This document shows positions 55,996 to 63,669 of a stretch of DNA of 63,669 nt, in pieces. Position 1 is the stretch's first letter. Each line of letters opens with the position of its first letter. A program made the translations under genes and the position numbers. Location of the stretch: contig NZ_AJXL01000005.1 of the NCBI RefSeq assembly GCF_000264055.1, positions 1 to 63,669 of the forward strand, written 5' to 3'. This DNA is from Flavobacterium sp. ACAM 123. Lineage in GTDB: Bacteria > Bacteroidota > Bacteroidia > Flavobacteriales > Flavobacteriaceae. Under the pieces are notes generated by a model. It made no database searches and was not told the DNA's origin. It saw nothing but the letters and a program-made list of their open reading frames with translations.

Positions 55996-56027
55996 ATGAA
56001 AGAAGACTTTCTACATTACCTCTGGAA
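55996..56027 (+). repeat. right attachment repeat (attR)
   Basis: 30 of 32 bases match attL at 39079-39110. The two mismatches (GAC for GAT, CTA for CTC) do not change the encoded MKEDFLHYLW. Confidence 0.85.
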
Positions 56028-57267
56028 GTTCAAGAAGTTCGATACCCTTAATTTGAGAACTTCAAATAATGAGGAAATCACTATCACTAATGTAGGTCAG
56101 TATCTAGAGCTGGCAGGTCCTGATTTTTTCAATGCTCAAATTGTGATCGGTGATCAAGTGTGGGCGGGAAACGTGGAGATTCATCTAAAATCTTCGGACT
56201 GGTATGTACATCATCACGAAAGGGATGCAGCATATGAAAACGTAATCTTACATGTAGTTTGGGAACACGATACTGAAATTTACAGAAAAAATAATACTGA
56301 AATTCCTGTTTTAGAACTCAAGAAATATGTTGAAAAAGACACAATAAACAATTATCAGTCATTAATGGCCCCAAAGGCTTGGATTTTCTGCGAAAAGGAG
56401 TTAACTGATGTCTCTCCTTTTATTTTAAAAAACTGGCAAGAGCGCTTGTTTTTTGAACGACTAGAAAGAAAGTCTAAAGCTATTTATGAGCTGCTGGAAC
56501 AAACTAATAATGACTGGGAGGCAGTTTTGTTTTGTATGTTGGCCAAAAATTTCGGATTGAATACGAACGGCGAAAGCTTTCTAAAAATAGCGACTTCTAT
56601 TCCGTTTTTAATCATTAGAAAAGAAAGTCATGAGGTCGAAAATTTGGAAGCGTTACTGTTCGGTAGTGCGGGATTATTAGACGTTGAAAAGGAGGATAAT
56701 TATTTTAAAGATTTAAAATTCAGGTATTACTATTTGTTGCACAAATACCAAATAGAGAAAATCAGTTGTAATCCAGTTCAATTCTTTAAGCATCGCCCTG
56801 ATAACTTCCCGACTATTCGACTGTCGCAATTGGCAAACTTGTATCACAGCAACCAAAGTTTATTTTCACAAATAAGCGAGCTTAATTCGGTTAAAGCGAT
56901 CTACGCGCTTTTCCAGGTTTCTGAATCTTCTTATTGGCAGGAACATTATCAATTTGATAAGGTAAGCTCAAAAAAGAAGAAAATGCTGTCGAAGTCATTT
57001 ATAGATTTGATTATAATAAACACTTTGATTCCCATTCAATTTGCTTACGCTAAAAGCAGGGGAGAAGAGATTGTAGAGCAGTTAATCCACTTACTAAATG
57101 AAGTCGCGCCTGAGAAGAACGCCATTATGAATAAATTTAGGTCTTTTGGCATAAAGCCAATGAGTGCTTTTGAAACGCAAGCGATGTTGCAGCTGAAAAA
57201 TGAGTACTGTTCTAAAAGCAGATGTTTAGAGTGTGCTATAGGTATGGAATTAATGAAGGCTACCTAA
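55996..57267 (+). CDS. DUF2851 family protein, gene restored by the integrative element
   Basis: The 423-residue protein starts MKEDFLHYLWKFKKF and has the block NVGQYLELAGPDFFNAQI, then VEIHLKSSDWYVHHHERDAAYENVILHVVWEHD, typical of DUF2851, a conserved Bacteroidota family. Metal-binding-like His residues are seen in the latter segment (WYVHHHER). Near the C-terminus are three Cys (EYCSKSRCLECAIG). The first eighteen bases before the core, and the promoter, now come from the element, so the gene appears functional after insertion. No function is known to me. Confidence 0.9.
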   Translation: MKEDFLHYLWKFKKFDTLNLRTSNNEEITITNVGQYLELAGPDFFNAQIVIGDQVWAGNVEIHLKSSDWYVHHHERDAAYENVILHVVWEHDTEIYRKNNTEIPVLELKKYVEKDTINNYQSLMAPKAWIFCEKELTDVSPFILKNWQERLFFERLERKSKAIYELLEQTNNDWEAVLFCMLAKNFGLNTNGESFLKIATSIPFLIIRKESHEVENLEALLFGSAGLLDVEKEDNYFKDLKFRYYYLLHKYQIEKISCNPVQFFKHRPDNFPTIRLSQLANLYHSNQSLFSQISELNSVKAIYALFQVSESSYWQEHYQFDKVSSKKKKMLSKSFIDLIIINTLIPIQFAYAKSRGEEIVEQLIHLLNEVAPEKNAIMNKFRSFGIKPMSAFETQAMLQLKNEYCSKSRCLECAIGMELMKAT

Positions 57268-57304
57268 TTTTTTTTCTCTTTAATTTTAGCAAATAATAAT
57301 TTTG

Positions 57305-57312
57305 TATTTTTG
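57305..57312 (+). promoter_or_regulatory. -7 promoter element for the PspC gene
   Basis: TATTTTTG matches TAnnTTTG, 25 bases before the start at 57338. Confidence 0.4.
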
Positions 57313-57337
57313 TACGATAGATTAATTAAATAATACT

Positions 57338-57577
57338 ATGGCACAAAGTGTACCTAAAATAATAAAGTTGAAATACTTTTTTGAAAAGTATGGTTTCCAT
57401 GTGTCATCTCGGCTGGCAGATAGTTTAGGGATGCGTGTAACAAGCGTAAGGCTGTTCTTTATATATATATCGTTTGTAACGGCGGGATTATGGTTTGGCG
57501 TGTATTTAACGTTGGCTTTCTGGATCAAATTAAAAGATTTGATTCGTGCTAAAAGAACTTCGGTATTTGACTTATAA
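57338..57577 (+). CDS. PspC domain protein
   Basis: The 79-residue protein has an N-terminal PspC-type segment (FEKYGFHVSSRLADSLGMRVTSVRLFFIYISFVTAGLWFGVY) with a transmembrane stretch of about residues 39-61. PspC proteins take part in the phage-shock or envelope-stress response. This short form lacks the extended C-terminal region of longer PspC proteins. Encoded alone between DUF2851 and a convergent permease gene. Confidence 0.8.
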   Translation: MAQSVPKIIKLKYFFEKYGFHVSSRLADSLGMRVTSVRLFFIYISFVTAGLWFGVYLTLAFWIKLKDLIRAKRTSVFDL

Positions 57578-57700
57578 TACCGATTATTTTAAGCCAATAA
57601 AGTTTAGGTGCACTGCAGATATAGTTTGAAAAAAATTTGGTTTTTTTAAATTATTTGAAAAGCATATACTGTCTCAAGTAGCGCTAAATGGCTAAAAATA

Positions 57701-57748
57701 AAAAAGGGATGACAAAGTATTTTAATCACTTTATCATCCCTTTTTTTT
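57701..57748. terminator. bidirectional hairpin terminator between PspC and permease genes
   Basis: GGGATGACAAAGT pairs with ACTTTATCATCCC with one wobble pair (57707-57719 with 57728-57740), flanked by an A run and a T run, so it can stop transcription both ways. Confidence 0.85.
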
Positions 57749-57763
57749 ATGTTTAAAATAAAT

Positions 57764-59242
57764 CTATTTATCGGGATTGTTTAATTTACTGTGTTGCTTA
57801 CCGTAAGCAAAATACAGCGCTACACCGATTGCCATCCAAATCGCTAATCTCGTCCAACTTTCAATAGGTAAGCCAGCCATCAAAATTAGACAGATAATAA
57901 CACCCACAATAGGGAAAACAGGAACAAAAGGCACTCTGAAACCTCTTTCTGCATTTGGATTAGATTTTCGCATGACAATTACACCAATGCAAACAAGAGA
58001 AAATGCAAATAATGTACCTATACTAACCATGTGGCCAAGGTCTGACACTGGAACAAAGCCCGCAAATATACTAACGAATACCATAAATAGAAGATTCGTT
58101 TTGTAAGGTGTTCTATTTGTAGCATGTAACGTACTGAAAAACTTTGGTAATAAACCATCTACGCTCATACTATAAAAAACCCTGCTTTGTCCCATCAACA
58201 TTACTAACATTACAGAAGTGTATCCGGCAATAATAGCAATTGTAAGTGCAGAATTTAAAAATGTGTAACCTGTTTTTGCAAATGCGGTTGTTACAGGACT
58301 TGCATCACCTTTAAAATTCAGATAATTTTCTAAGCCAGTTAAAACATAAGCAAAAAGCACATATAAAATAGTACATATTACTAATGAACCTAAAATACCA
58401 ATTGGCATTCCTTTTTGTGGATTTTTTGCTTCTTGCGCAGCAGTAGAAACGGCATCAAAACCAATAAAAGCAAAAAATACAACTCCGGCACCTCGTAAAA
58501 TACCGCTCCAGCCATAATGACCAAAGTAGTCGCTGCTGAAGAAATTAAGAAAAGTCATCTTTCCAGAACTTAAAAGTACTTCCCCTTCATTAACAGGTAT
58601 GAATGGAGTATGATTTGCGTCGTTAATAAAGCCCCAGCCTAAACCAATAAATACAATTACCACAGTTACTTTTAAAATAACTAAAACATTATTTAAGGAA
58701 GCAGATTCTTTTGTGCCTCTTATTAATAGTAGTGAAAGTAAACAAATGATAAAAATGGAAGGTAAATTTATAATTCCCGGTTTTGTATCCCACGGGCCAT
58801 GCAATATAGATTGTGGAATGTGTATTCCGTAGTTTGCAAGAAATTTATCTACATATTGAGACCAACTTACCGCTACTGTTGCAGCTCCTAAAGCATACTC
58901 TAAAACTAAATCCCAGCCGATTATCCAAGCAACAAATTCGCCCATTGTGGCATAAGAATAGGTGTAAGCACTTCCTGCAACAGGAATCATTGATGCAAAT
59001 TCAGCATAACATAATCCTGCAAATGCACATCCAACGGCTGCTAATATAAATGATAATGTAACTGCTGGACCTGCATTTTCTGCTGCAGCAATACCGGTTA
59101 AAGAGAACAAACCAGCTCCAATAATGGCACCAACGCCTAAAGCAACCAGAGATCTTGCGGATAAAGTTCTTTTTAGCCCTTTTTCATCTTCTGACGCTTC
59201 ACTTAATAAAACCGATAGTGGTTTTGTTTTCCAGATTGACAT
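57764..59242 (-). CDS. amino acid permease, APC superfamily
   Basis: I choose the ATG at 59242 (MSIWKTKPLSVLLSEA), as a -7 element overlaps the earlier ATG at 59275. The 492-residue inner membrane transporter has about 12 membrane segments. SLVALGVGAIIGAGLFSLTGIAA near residue 38 is the first-helix signature (GxGIGxG-like) of the APC group. The GFDAVSTAAQEAKNPQKGMPIGI segment is typical of cationic amino acid transporter relatives. A C-terminal YGKQHSKLNN tail is cytoplasmic. The substrate is uncertain. It ends at a bidirectional terminator. Confidence 0.9.
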   Translation of the reverse strand: MSIWKTKPLSVLLSEASEDEKGLKRTLSARSLVALGVGAIIGAGLFSLTGIAAAENAGPAVTLSFILAAVGCAFAGLCYAEFASMIPVAGSAYTYSYATMGEFVAWIIGWDLVLEYALGAATVAVSWSQYVDKFLANYGIHIPQSILHGPWDTKPGIINLPSIFIICLLSLLLIRGTKESASLNNVLVILKVTVVIVFIGLGWGFINDANHTPFIPVNEGEVLLSSGKMTFLNFFSSDYFGHYGWSGILRGAGVVFFAFIGFDAVSTAAQEAKNPQKGMPIGILGSLVICTILYVLFAYVLTGLENYLNFKGDASPVTTAFAKTGYTFLNSALTIAIIAGYTSVMLVMLMGQSRVFYSMSVDGLLPKFFSTLHATNRTPYKTNLLFMVFVSIFAGFVPVSDLGHMVSIGTLFAFSLVCIGVIVMRKSNPNAERGFRVPFVPVFPIVGVIICLILMAGLPIESWTRLAIWMAIGVALYFAYGKQHSKLNNPDK

Positions 59243-59272
59243 ATATTTAATAAATTTATTGTTAATTGTGCG

Positions 59273-59280
59273 CAAATATA
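59273..59280 (-). promoter_or_regulatory. -7 promoter element for the amino acid permease
   Basis: Minus strand reads TATATTTG, matching TAnnTTTG, overlapping the longest start (59275) and so favouring the ATG at 59242. Confidence 0.5.
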
Positions 59281-59440
59281 TTATTTATTTTAGATTAAAT
59301 AAATAATATTATTTAATTTAGTGCGGAAGTGATTTCAGAGCTAATCGTTGGTTTTGTTTTCTTATTAAAACTTCGATAATTAAATTGCAATGCTTTTTTG
59401 CTTAGTCATTGATTAAGTACTGATTTTTCGATTGTTTTGT

Positions 59441-59448
59441 TATCTTTG
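59441..59448 (+). promoter_or_regulatory. -7 promoter element for the sodium symporter gene
   Basis: TATCTTTG matches TAnnTTTG, 22 bases before the start at 59471. Confidence 0.5.
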
Positions 59449-59470
59449 AAGCGTAACAAAAAACATAAAT

Positions 59471-61141
59471 ATGTCAGTAAAAGTTGATTCATGGGGTTCG
59501 CGAGTTGGACTTATACTAGCTATGGCAGGGAATGCCGTCGGCTTAGGTAACTTTCTTAGATTTCCAGTACAGGCTATAGAAAACGGAGGTGGAGCTTTTA
59601 TTATTCCTTATTTAATTTGTTTTCTCGTTATGGGTATTCCATTATTGTTTATCGAATGGTCCTCCGGAAGATATGGAGGAAAATTTGGAAATCACAGTAC
59701 TCCATACATTCTCGATTCAATGGTGAAGGGGCGGTTACTTAAATACATTGGTGTTTTTGGTATTTTTACTAATATTGCTATTGCTTCTTATTATTGTTAT
59801 ATTGAGTCGTGGACAATGTCTTATGTGTATCATACTTTAATCGGAACATTTAACGGGATGAGTCAAGCTAATGTTGCAGGATTCTTTGATTCCTATACTG
59901 ATATATCGCATTCTACTACTGGATTGCCCTATGAAGCGGTTATTTTCTATGTGATCTGTTTAATATTGAATACATTCATTTTATCAAAAGGAATTAAAGG
60001 AATTGAAAAAGTTGCAAAAGTAGGGATGCCTTTATTAATTCTTTTTGGAGTTTTATTGGCCGTAAGAGGATTGACTCTGGGTACTTCTGGAGCTTCAGAA
60101 ATTTTTCCTGATGCTAATGCTTGGGATGGTTTAAATTTCCTTTGGACACCGCAATATGACTCAATATTAGATTTGAAGGTTTGGATGGCAGCTGCTGGTC
60201 AAATTTTCTTTACTTTGTCGGTGGGTATGGGAACAATACATTGTTATGCAGCTTATATTGATGAAAAAGATGATATAGCGCTAAATGCAGTTTCCACTGG
60301 GTTTATGAATGAGTTTGTGGAAGTAGTCTTAGGAAGTTTAATCGTTATCCCCATCGCTGCAGGATATCTAGGTTTGGACTGGGTGATTGAAAATGCAGGT
60401 TTTGGAATGGCTTTTCAAACAATGCCGTTTTTGTTTGAACAATGGGGTTCTACTTTAGCTGTTGTTGCGGGTGTTTGCTGGTTTGGGTTATTGTTTTTTG
60501 CTGGTATTACATCGTCATTAGCTATGGGAACACCTTGGATGGGATTCATGAGAGATGAATTTGGTTGGTCTAAAAATAAAGGGGCCTGGTCTTTTGGAGC
60601 AATGATTTTAGTTTTAGGTTTACCAACAGTTATTTTTTTCAAGGAAGGAGTATTTGATGAATATGATTATTGGGCAGGAACGGTAAGTTTAGTTGTTTTT
60701 GCGATGTTTGAAACGATATTGTTCTCCTGGATTTTTGGGATGGATAAAGGATGGCGTGAAATCACAAGTGGTGCTGATATCAAAGTGCCTAATATATATA
60801 AATTTATCATTAAATTTGTAACGCCAGTGTTGTTGATAATCATTTTCTTAGGTTCTTTATTCAAACCTTTAGGGAATAATTGGTCTGGAAATGTTTCTAG
60901 CTTTTTTAGTGGAAACGGATGGCCATTAGATAATGGTTCGATAATTAAAATGCTTACACATGCTGGAATTAGAGATCAAATTGCATTGGCTACCGATCCA
61001 GCTATAATTGAACAATTACAAGATAAAATTTTGTATTTAAACTTTGCTAGACTGATGTTAGTTGGTTTATTTATGTTTATCAGTTCGTTAGTTTACTTTG
61101 CTTTTCTAAAAAGACGCAGAGAGGGTAGAGCTACAGTCTAA
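59471..61141 (+). CDS. sodium-dependent transporter, neurotransmitter:sodium symporter (NSS) family
   Basis: The 556-residue membrane protein starts with WGSRVGLILAMAGNAVGLGNFLRFP, the first-helix signature of NSS (SNF) transporters, and continues QAIENGGGAFIIPYLICFLVMGIPLLFIEW. About 12 membrane segments are seen. The Na+-site region AGQIFFTLSVGMGTIHCYAAY and FAGITSSLAMGTPWMGF are in place. It would import a small amino acid with Na+. It is directly followed by a small protein gene (61162) that looks like its accessory subunit. Confidence 0.93.
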   Translation: MSVKVDSWGSRVGLILAMAGNAVGLGNFLRFPVQAIENGGGAFIIPYLICFLVMGIPLLFIEWSSGRYGGKFGNHSTPYILDSMVKGRLLKYIGVFGIFTNIAIASYYCYIESWTMSYVYHTLIGTFNGMSQANVAGFFDSYTDISHSTTGLPYEAVIFYVICLILNTFILSKGIKGIEKVAKVGMPLLILFGVLLAVRGLTLGTSGASEIFPDANAWDGLNFLWTPQYDSILDLKVWMAAAGQIFFTLSVGMGTIHCYAAYIDEKDDIALNAVSTGFMNEFVEVVLGSLIVIPIAAGYLGLDWVIENAGFGMAFQTMPFLFEQWGSTLAVVAGVCWFGLLFFAGITSSLAMGTPWMGFMRDEFGWSKNKGAWSFGAMILVLGLPTVIFFKEGVFDEYDYWAGTVSLVVFAMFETILFSWIFGMDKGWREITSGADIKVPNIYKFIIKFVTPVLLIIIFLGSLFKPLGNNWSGNVSSFFSGNGWPLDNGSIIKMLTHAGIRDQIALATDPAIIEQLQDKILYLNFARLMLVGLFMFISSLVYFAFLKRRREGRATV

Positions 61142-61161
61142 AAATTTAAAACACTATTCAA

Positions 61162-61326
61162 ATGAATACAGGAGCATTAATAACAATGGTATTGACGCAA
61201 GGAATCGTAACTTGTTTTGCAGTCTATTTTTTCTATAGAGTATTGACTATTCCACCAAGACAGGAACCAGACTCCTTCAGCGAAAATGACGGGGAAGAAG
61301 TTAGGCAAGATGCTGAAAATAAATAA
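61162..61326 (+). CDS. small membrane protein, likely NSS transporter accessory subunit
   Basis: A 54-residue frame from ATG 61162 to TAA 61326 reads MNTGALITMVLTQGIVTCF then AVYFFYRVLTIPPRQEPDSF and an acidic tail. It has one transmembrane helix (about residues 5-27) followed by a hydrophilic C-terminus. It starts 20 bases after the NSS gene stop and ends 12 bases before the next gene. In this position and shape it is like the MetS-type small subunits of methionine/alanine NSS importers. The link to MetS is by context and topology only, as no sequence signature is strong. Confidence 0.6.
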   Translation: MNTGALITMVLTQGIVTCFAVYFFYRVLTIPPRQEPDSFSENDGEEVRQDAENK

Positions 61327-61338
61327 ATTTATATATCC

Positions 61339-62220
61339 ATGAATAATTTAAAATCCCTTTTTATGTTCACTAGTGATCAGCGAAAAGGGATTTTTGTTTT
61401 ATTATTCTTTATAGTCGCTTTGCAGCTTGTCTATTTCTTTGTAGACTTCAATTTGACGCAAACAATTTCTCCCGATAAACAGAAATGGCTAGCGATGCAA
61501 TCTAAAATAGATAGCTTAAAGGCATCAAATCCGAAATACATTGTAAAAGTATATCCATTTAATCCCAATTTTATTACTGATTATAAAGGCTACAAACTAG
61601 GAATGTCTGCTCGGGAAATCGATCGATTATTAGATTTTCGAAAAGCGAATAAGTACGTAAATTCTTCAAAAGAATTTCAAGCGGTCACACAAGTTTCGGA
61701 TTCTTTATTAAACGCGATAGCGCCTTATTTTAAATTTCCGGATTGGTTAAAAAATAAGACAAAAAATGGTGGGTATGTTAAATATGAAAATAAGATTTTT
61801 GTTAAAAGCGGAAAAACGGTTTTAATAGACATTAATGAGGCAACACAAGAAGAGCTTATTAAAATATATGGAATTGGAGAAGTGATTTCATTACGCATTT
61901 TAAAGCTAAAAGAAAATCTTGGAGGATTTGTGTCTATGGAGCAGATGAATGATGTTTGGGGTCTGTCTCCTGAGGTCATAGCGGCTCTTAATTCCCATTT
62001 TAAAGTCTATGATTTACCGGCTTTAAAAAAGATTAATATCAATAATGCCTCTTTAAAAGAGATTTCTCAGTTTTCTTATTTTAGATATGCACTGGCAAAA
62101 GAAATTGTTATCTACAGGAGTATGAATGGTGATATTAAGAATATTGAGGATTTAACAAAAATTAAGGGGTTTCCTGTTGAAAAAGCAAATATAATAGCCT
62201 TATATTTGGACTTTAATTAG
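61339..62220 (+). CDS. helix-hairpin-helix domain protein
   Basis: The 293-residue protein has one membrane segment near the N-terminus (IFVLLFFIVALQLVYFFV, about residues 18-35). Two or three HhH units follow: DINEATQEELIKIYGIGEVISLRILKLKENLGGFVSMEQM, NINNASLKEISQFSYFRYALAKEIVIYRSMNGDI and a third FDLTKIKGFP-like segment. The pattern is of ComEA-type HhH repeats, which bind DNA without sequence specificity, so a role in DNA uptake or at the membrane is possible. It sits in the same direction as the NSS genes, 12 bases after the small protein. Confidence 0.85.
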   Translation: MNNLKSLFMFTSDQRKGIFVLLFFIVALQLVYFFVDFNLTQTISPDKQKWLAMQSKIDSLKASNPKYIVKVYPFNPNFITDYKGYKLGMSAREIDRLLDFRKANKYVNSSKEFQAVTQVSDSLLNAIAPYFKFPDWLKNKTKNGGYVKYENKIFVKSGKTVLIDINEATQEELIKIYGIGEVISLRILKLKENLGGFVSMEQMNDVWGLSPEVIAALNSHFKVYDLPALKKININNASLKEISQFSYFRYALAKEIVIYRSMNGDIKNIEDLTKIKGFPVEKANIIALYLDFN

Positions 62221-62386
62221 AAGTTTACAATTAGAGGGTGAAATCTGTTTAAATTTACTGCAAAATACTTGTTTTGTCGTACATTTCTTGTCTTAATTCT
62301 TAGGTTTAAAATAACCTTAGAGCTTAAGAATAACGCTACCGTTTAGTGTTTCAATTACGTTAATTAGTTAAAATAATATTAGTCAT

Positions 62387-63556
62387 ATGAATTCAAGTTA
62401 TTTCACAGAAGAACATCAATTATTTAGAGAGAGTTTAAAGGATTTTTTACAAAAAGAAGTTGTGCCGCATATTGAAAAATGGGAGAAAACAGGCACAATT
62501 GAGCGCTTTATATGGAAAAAATTTGGAGAAATGGGCTTTTTTGGTATTAGTTACCCAGAGGTTTATGGTGGTTTAAATTTAGATTTATTTTACACCGTGA
62601 TTTTTCTAGAAGAACTTCAAAAGATTAAATCATCCGGTTTTGCAGCCGCTATGTGGGCACATTCTTATTTAGCCATGACACATTTAAATGCAGAAGGGGA
62701 CGAAAGAATCAAGCAAGATTATTTAGTGCCAAGTATTGCAGGTGACAAAGTAGGGGCGCTCTGCATAACCGAGCCTTATGGAGGTAGTGATGTTGCAGGA
62801 ATGCGCACAACAGCTGTAAGAAAAGGAGATAAATATGTTATTAACGGTTCGAAAACATTTATAACGAATGGTGTTTATGCGGACTATTATATTGTTGCCG
62901 CCAAAACAAAACCAGATATAGGTAATAAAGGGATAAGTATCTTTTTAGTAGATACTAACACCGCCGGAGTTTCTGCAACGAAACTAGATAAATTGGGATG
63001 GAGAGCTTCAGACACAGCAGAAATTGCATTTGACAATGTGGAAATTCCAGCAGAAAATTTAATGGGAGAGGAAGAGAAAGGTTTTCCTTATATCATGCAG
63101 CACTTTGCTTTGGAAAGGTTGATTATGGCTATTAATGGGCACGCAAGGGCAGAATATGCAATTGAATATACCATAGAGTACATGTCGCAACGAGAGGCCT
63201 TTGGGAAAACAATAGATAAGTTCCAGGCATTGAGACATACACTAGTAGAACATGCAACAGAGGTAGAGCATTGTAAAGTGTTTAATTATGCAGCTGTAGC
63301 CAGATTAGATAAGGGTGAGTATGTAGTTAAAGAAGCAACCATGGCTAAGTTAAAATCAACAAAAGTGGCTGATGAAGCGATCTATAGTTGTTTGCAAATG
63401 CTAGGAGGTTACGGATATATGGAAGAGTATCCTTTAGCACGTTTGTTAAGAGACAGTCGTTTGGGGCCAATAGGGGGTGGAACATCAGAAATTCTTAGAG
63501 AGATTTTATCGAAAATGATAATCGATAATAAAGATTATAAACCAGCTGTAAAATAG
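62387..63556 (+). CDS. acyl-CoA dehydrogenase
   Basis: The 389-residue FAD-dependent dehydrogenase has the N-terminal helical domain (LFRESLKDFLQKEVVPHIEKW), the beta-domain segment ALCITEPYGGSDVAGM with the FAD-binding signature, then TFITNGVYADYYIVAAKT, and the C-terminal domain with QMLGGYGYMEEYPLARLLRDSRL and the family ending GGTSEILREIL. The catalytic Glu should lie near the YGYMEEY segment. It oxidises an acyl-CoA to the enoyl-CoA; chain length cannot be told. The gene is complete. Confidence 0.95.
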   Translation: MNSSYFTEEHQLFRESLKDFLQKEVVPHIEKWEKTGTIERFIWKKFGEMGFFGISYPEVYGGLNLDLFYTVIFLEELQKIKSSGFAAAMWAHSYLAMTHLNAEGDERIKQDYLVPSIAGDKVGALCITEPYGGSDVAGMRTTAVRKGDKYVINGSKTFITNGVYADYYIVAAKTKPDIGNKGISIFLVDTNTAGVSATKLDKLGWRASDTAEIAFDNVEIPAENLMGEEEKGFPYIMQHFALERLIMAINGHARAEYAIEYTIEYMSQREAFGKTIDKFQALRHTLVEHATEVEHCKVFNYAAVARLDKGEYVVKEATMAKLKSTKVADEAIYSCLQMLGGYGYMEEYPLARLLRDSRLGPIGGGTSEILREILSKMIIDNKDYKPAVK

Positions 63557-63669
63557 TGCTGCACTCAAAATAAAAAGAGCGTATTTAAATTATATAGTTC
63601 ATTTGGTTTCTCTTAAAAAATGTAGTACAAAATAGAGCCTTGATAAGCTAAAATTAGTAATAGCTTATT

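Larger units (their letters stand above)
39097..56013. mobile_element. integrative element inserted in the 5' end of the DUF2851 gene, about 16.9 kb
   Basis: The element is bounded by the near-identical 32-base direct repeats at 39079-39110 and 55996-56027. It has a tyrosine recombinase gene next to the left end and a MerR/Xis-like gene next to the right end. Cargo comprises an array of four 21-residue-repeat protein genes, a resolvase-like tail fragment, a minus-strand operon with a polymerase-like protein, and a type I restriction-modification operon with accessory genes. No transfer, relaxase or structural phage genes were seen, so it is probably a mobilised or satellite-like genomic island. 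Exact crossover position within the CATTACCTCTGGAA core is an inference. Confidence 0.85.

Noticed and set aside
39097..56013. Whether the element is a prophage or conjugative element
   Set aside because: No capsid, tail, relaxase, VirB or Tra-like genes were seen, so neither label is supported.

Overview
The window reads as chromosome from a Flavobacterium-like member of the Bacteroidota. The evidence is AT-rich DNA, TAnnTTTG-type -7 promoter elements in front of many genes, a subtilase with a type IX secretion C-terminal tail, a SusC/SusD pair, and lineage-typical genes (GSCFA, DUF4230, DUF2851, HHH protein, Bacteroidota-type aromatic amino acid hydroxylase). No rRNA, tRNA or CRISPR array was recognised.

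Layout. 1-5.7 kb: the edge of an M23 peptidase gene, alaS, a lipoprotein, and a GSCFA/DUF4230 pair. 5.8-15.2 kb: a decaying stretch. An alpha/beta hydrolase and acyl-CoA synthetase operon, a group III truncated haemoglobin and urocanate hydratase all carry several stops or frameshifts, between intact genes for an aromatic amino acid hydroxylase, a phytase-like lipoprotein and a DUF4136 lipoprotein. 15.4-26 kb: housekeeping genes (ACC deaminase-like enzyme, glucosaminidase/LysM lipoprotein, hemL, a 2-hydroxyacid dehydrogenase, lysS, lipB, rnhB). 26.4-36.8 kb: cell-surface and secreted functions (T9SS subtilase, SusC/SusD and an associated lipoprotein, and a putative porin split by one frameshift). 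37-39 kb: a CBS-domain cysteine/cystathionine synthase and a DnaQ-like exonuclease.

39.1-56.0 kb is an integrative element of about 16.9 kb inserted in the 5' end of a DUF2851 gene. The first 32 bp of that gene occur at both ends with two silent differences. The element therefore appears to supply a replacement promoter and start for the gene it interrupts, leaving a 31-codon stub at the left end. It carries a tyrosine recombinase at the left, a small MerR/Xis-like protein at the right, an array of four paralogous 21-residue-repeat (leucine-rich-like) proteins, a divergent palm-polymerase-like protein with two small downstream ORFs, a 1.15 kb structured non-coding region, and a type I restriction-modification operon that also encodes a PD-(D/E)XK protein, a partner protein and a YgjP-like metallopeptidase. 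No conjugation or capsid genes were seen. The polymerase-like protein, the repeat-protein array and the integration strategy are the best candidates for undescribed biology.

56-63.7 kb returns to chromosome: DUF2851, a PspC protein, an amino acid permease, an NSS-family sodium symporter with a 54-residue small partner, an HHH protein and an acyl-CoA dehydrogenase.

Calls rest on reading the sequence and on recall of protein families. No database search was possible.
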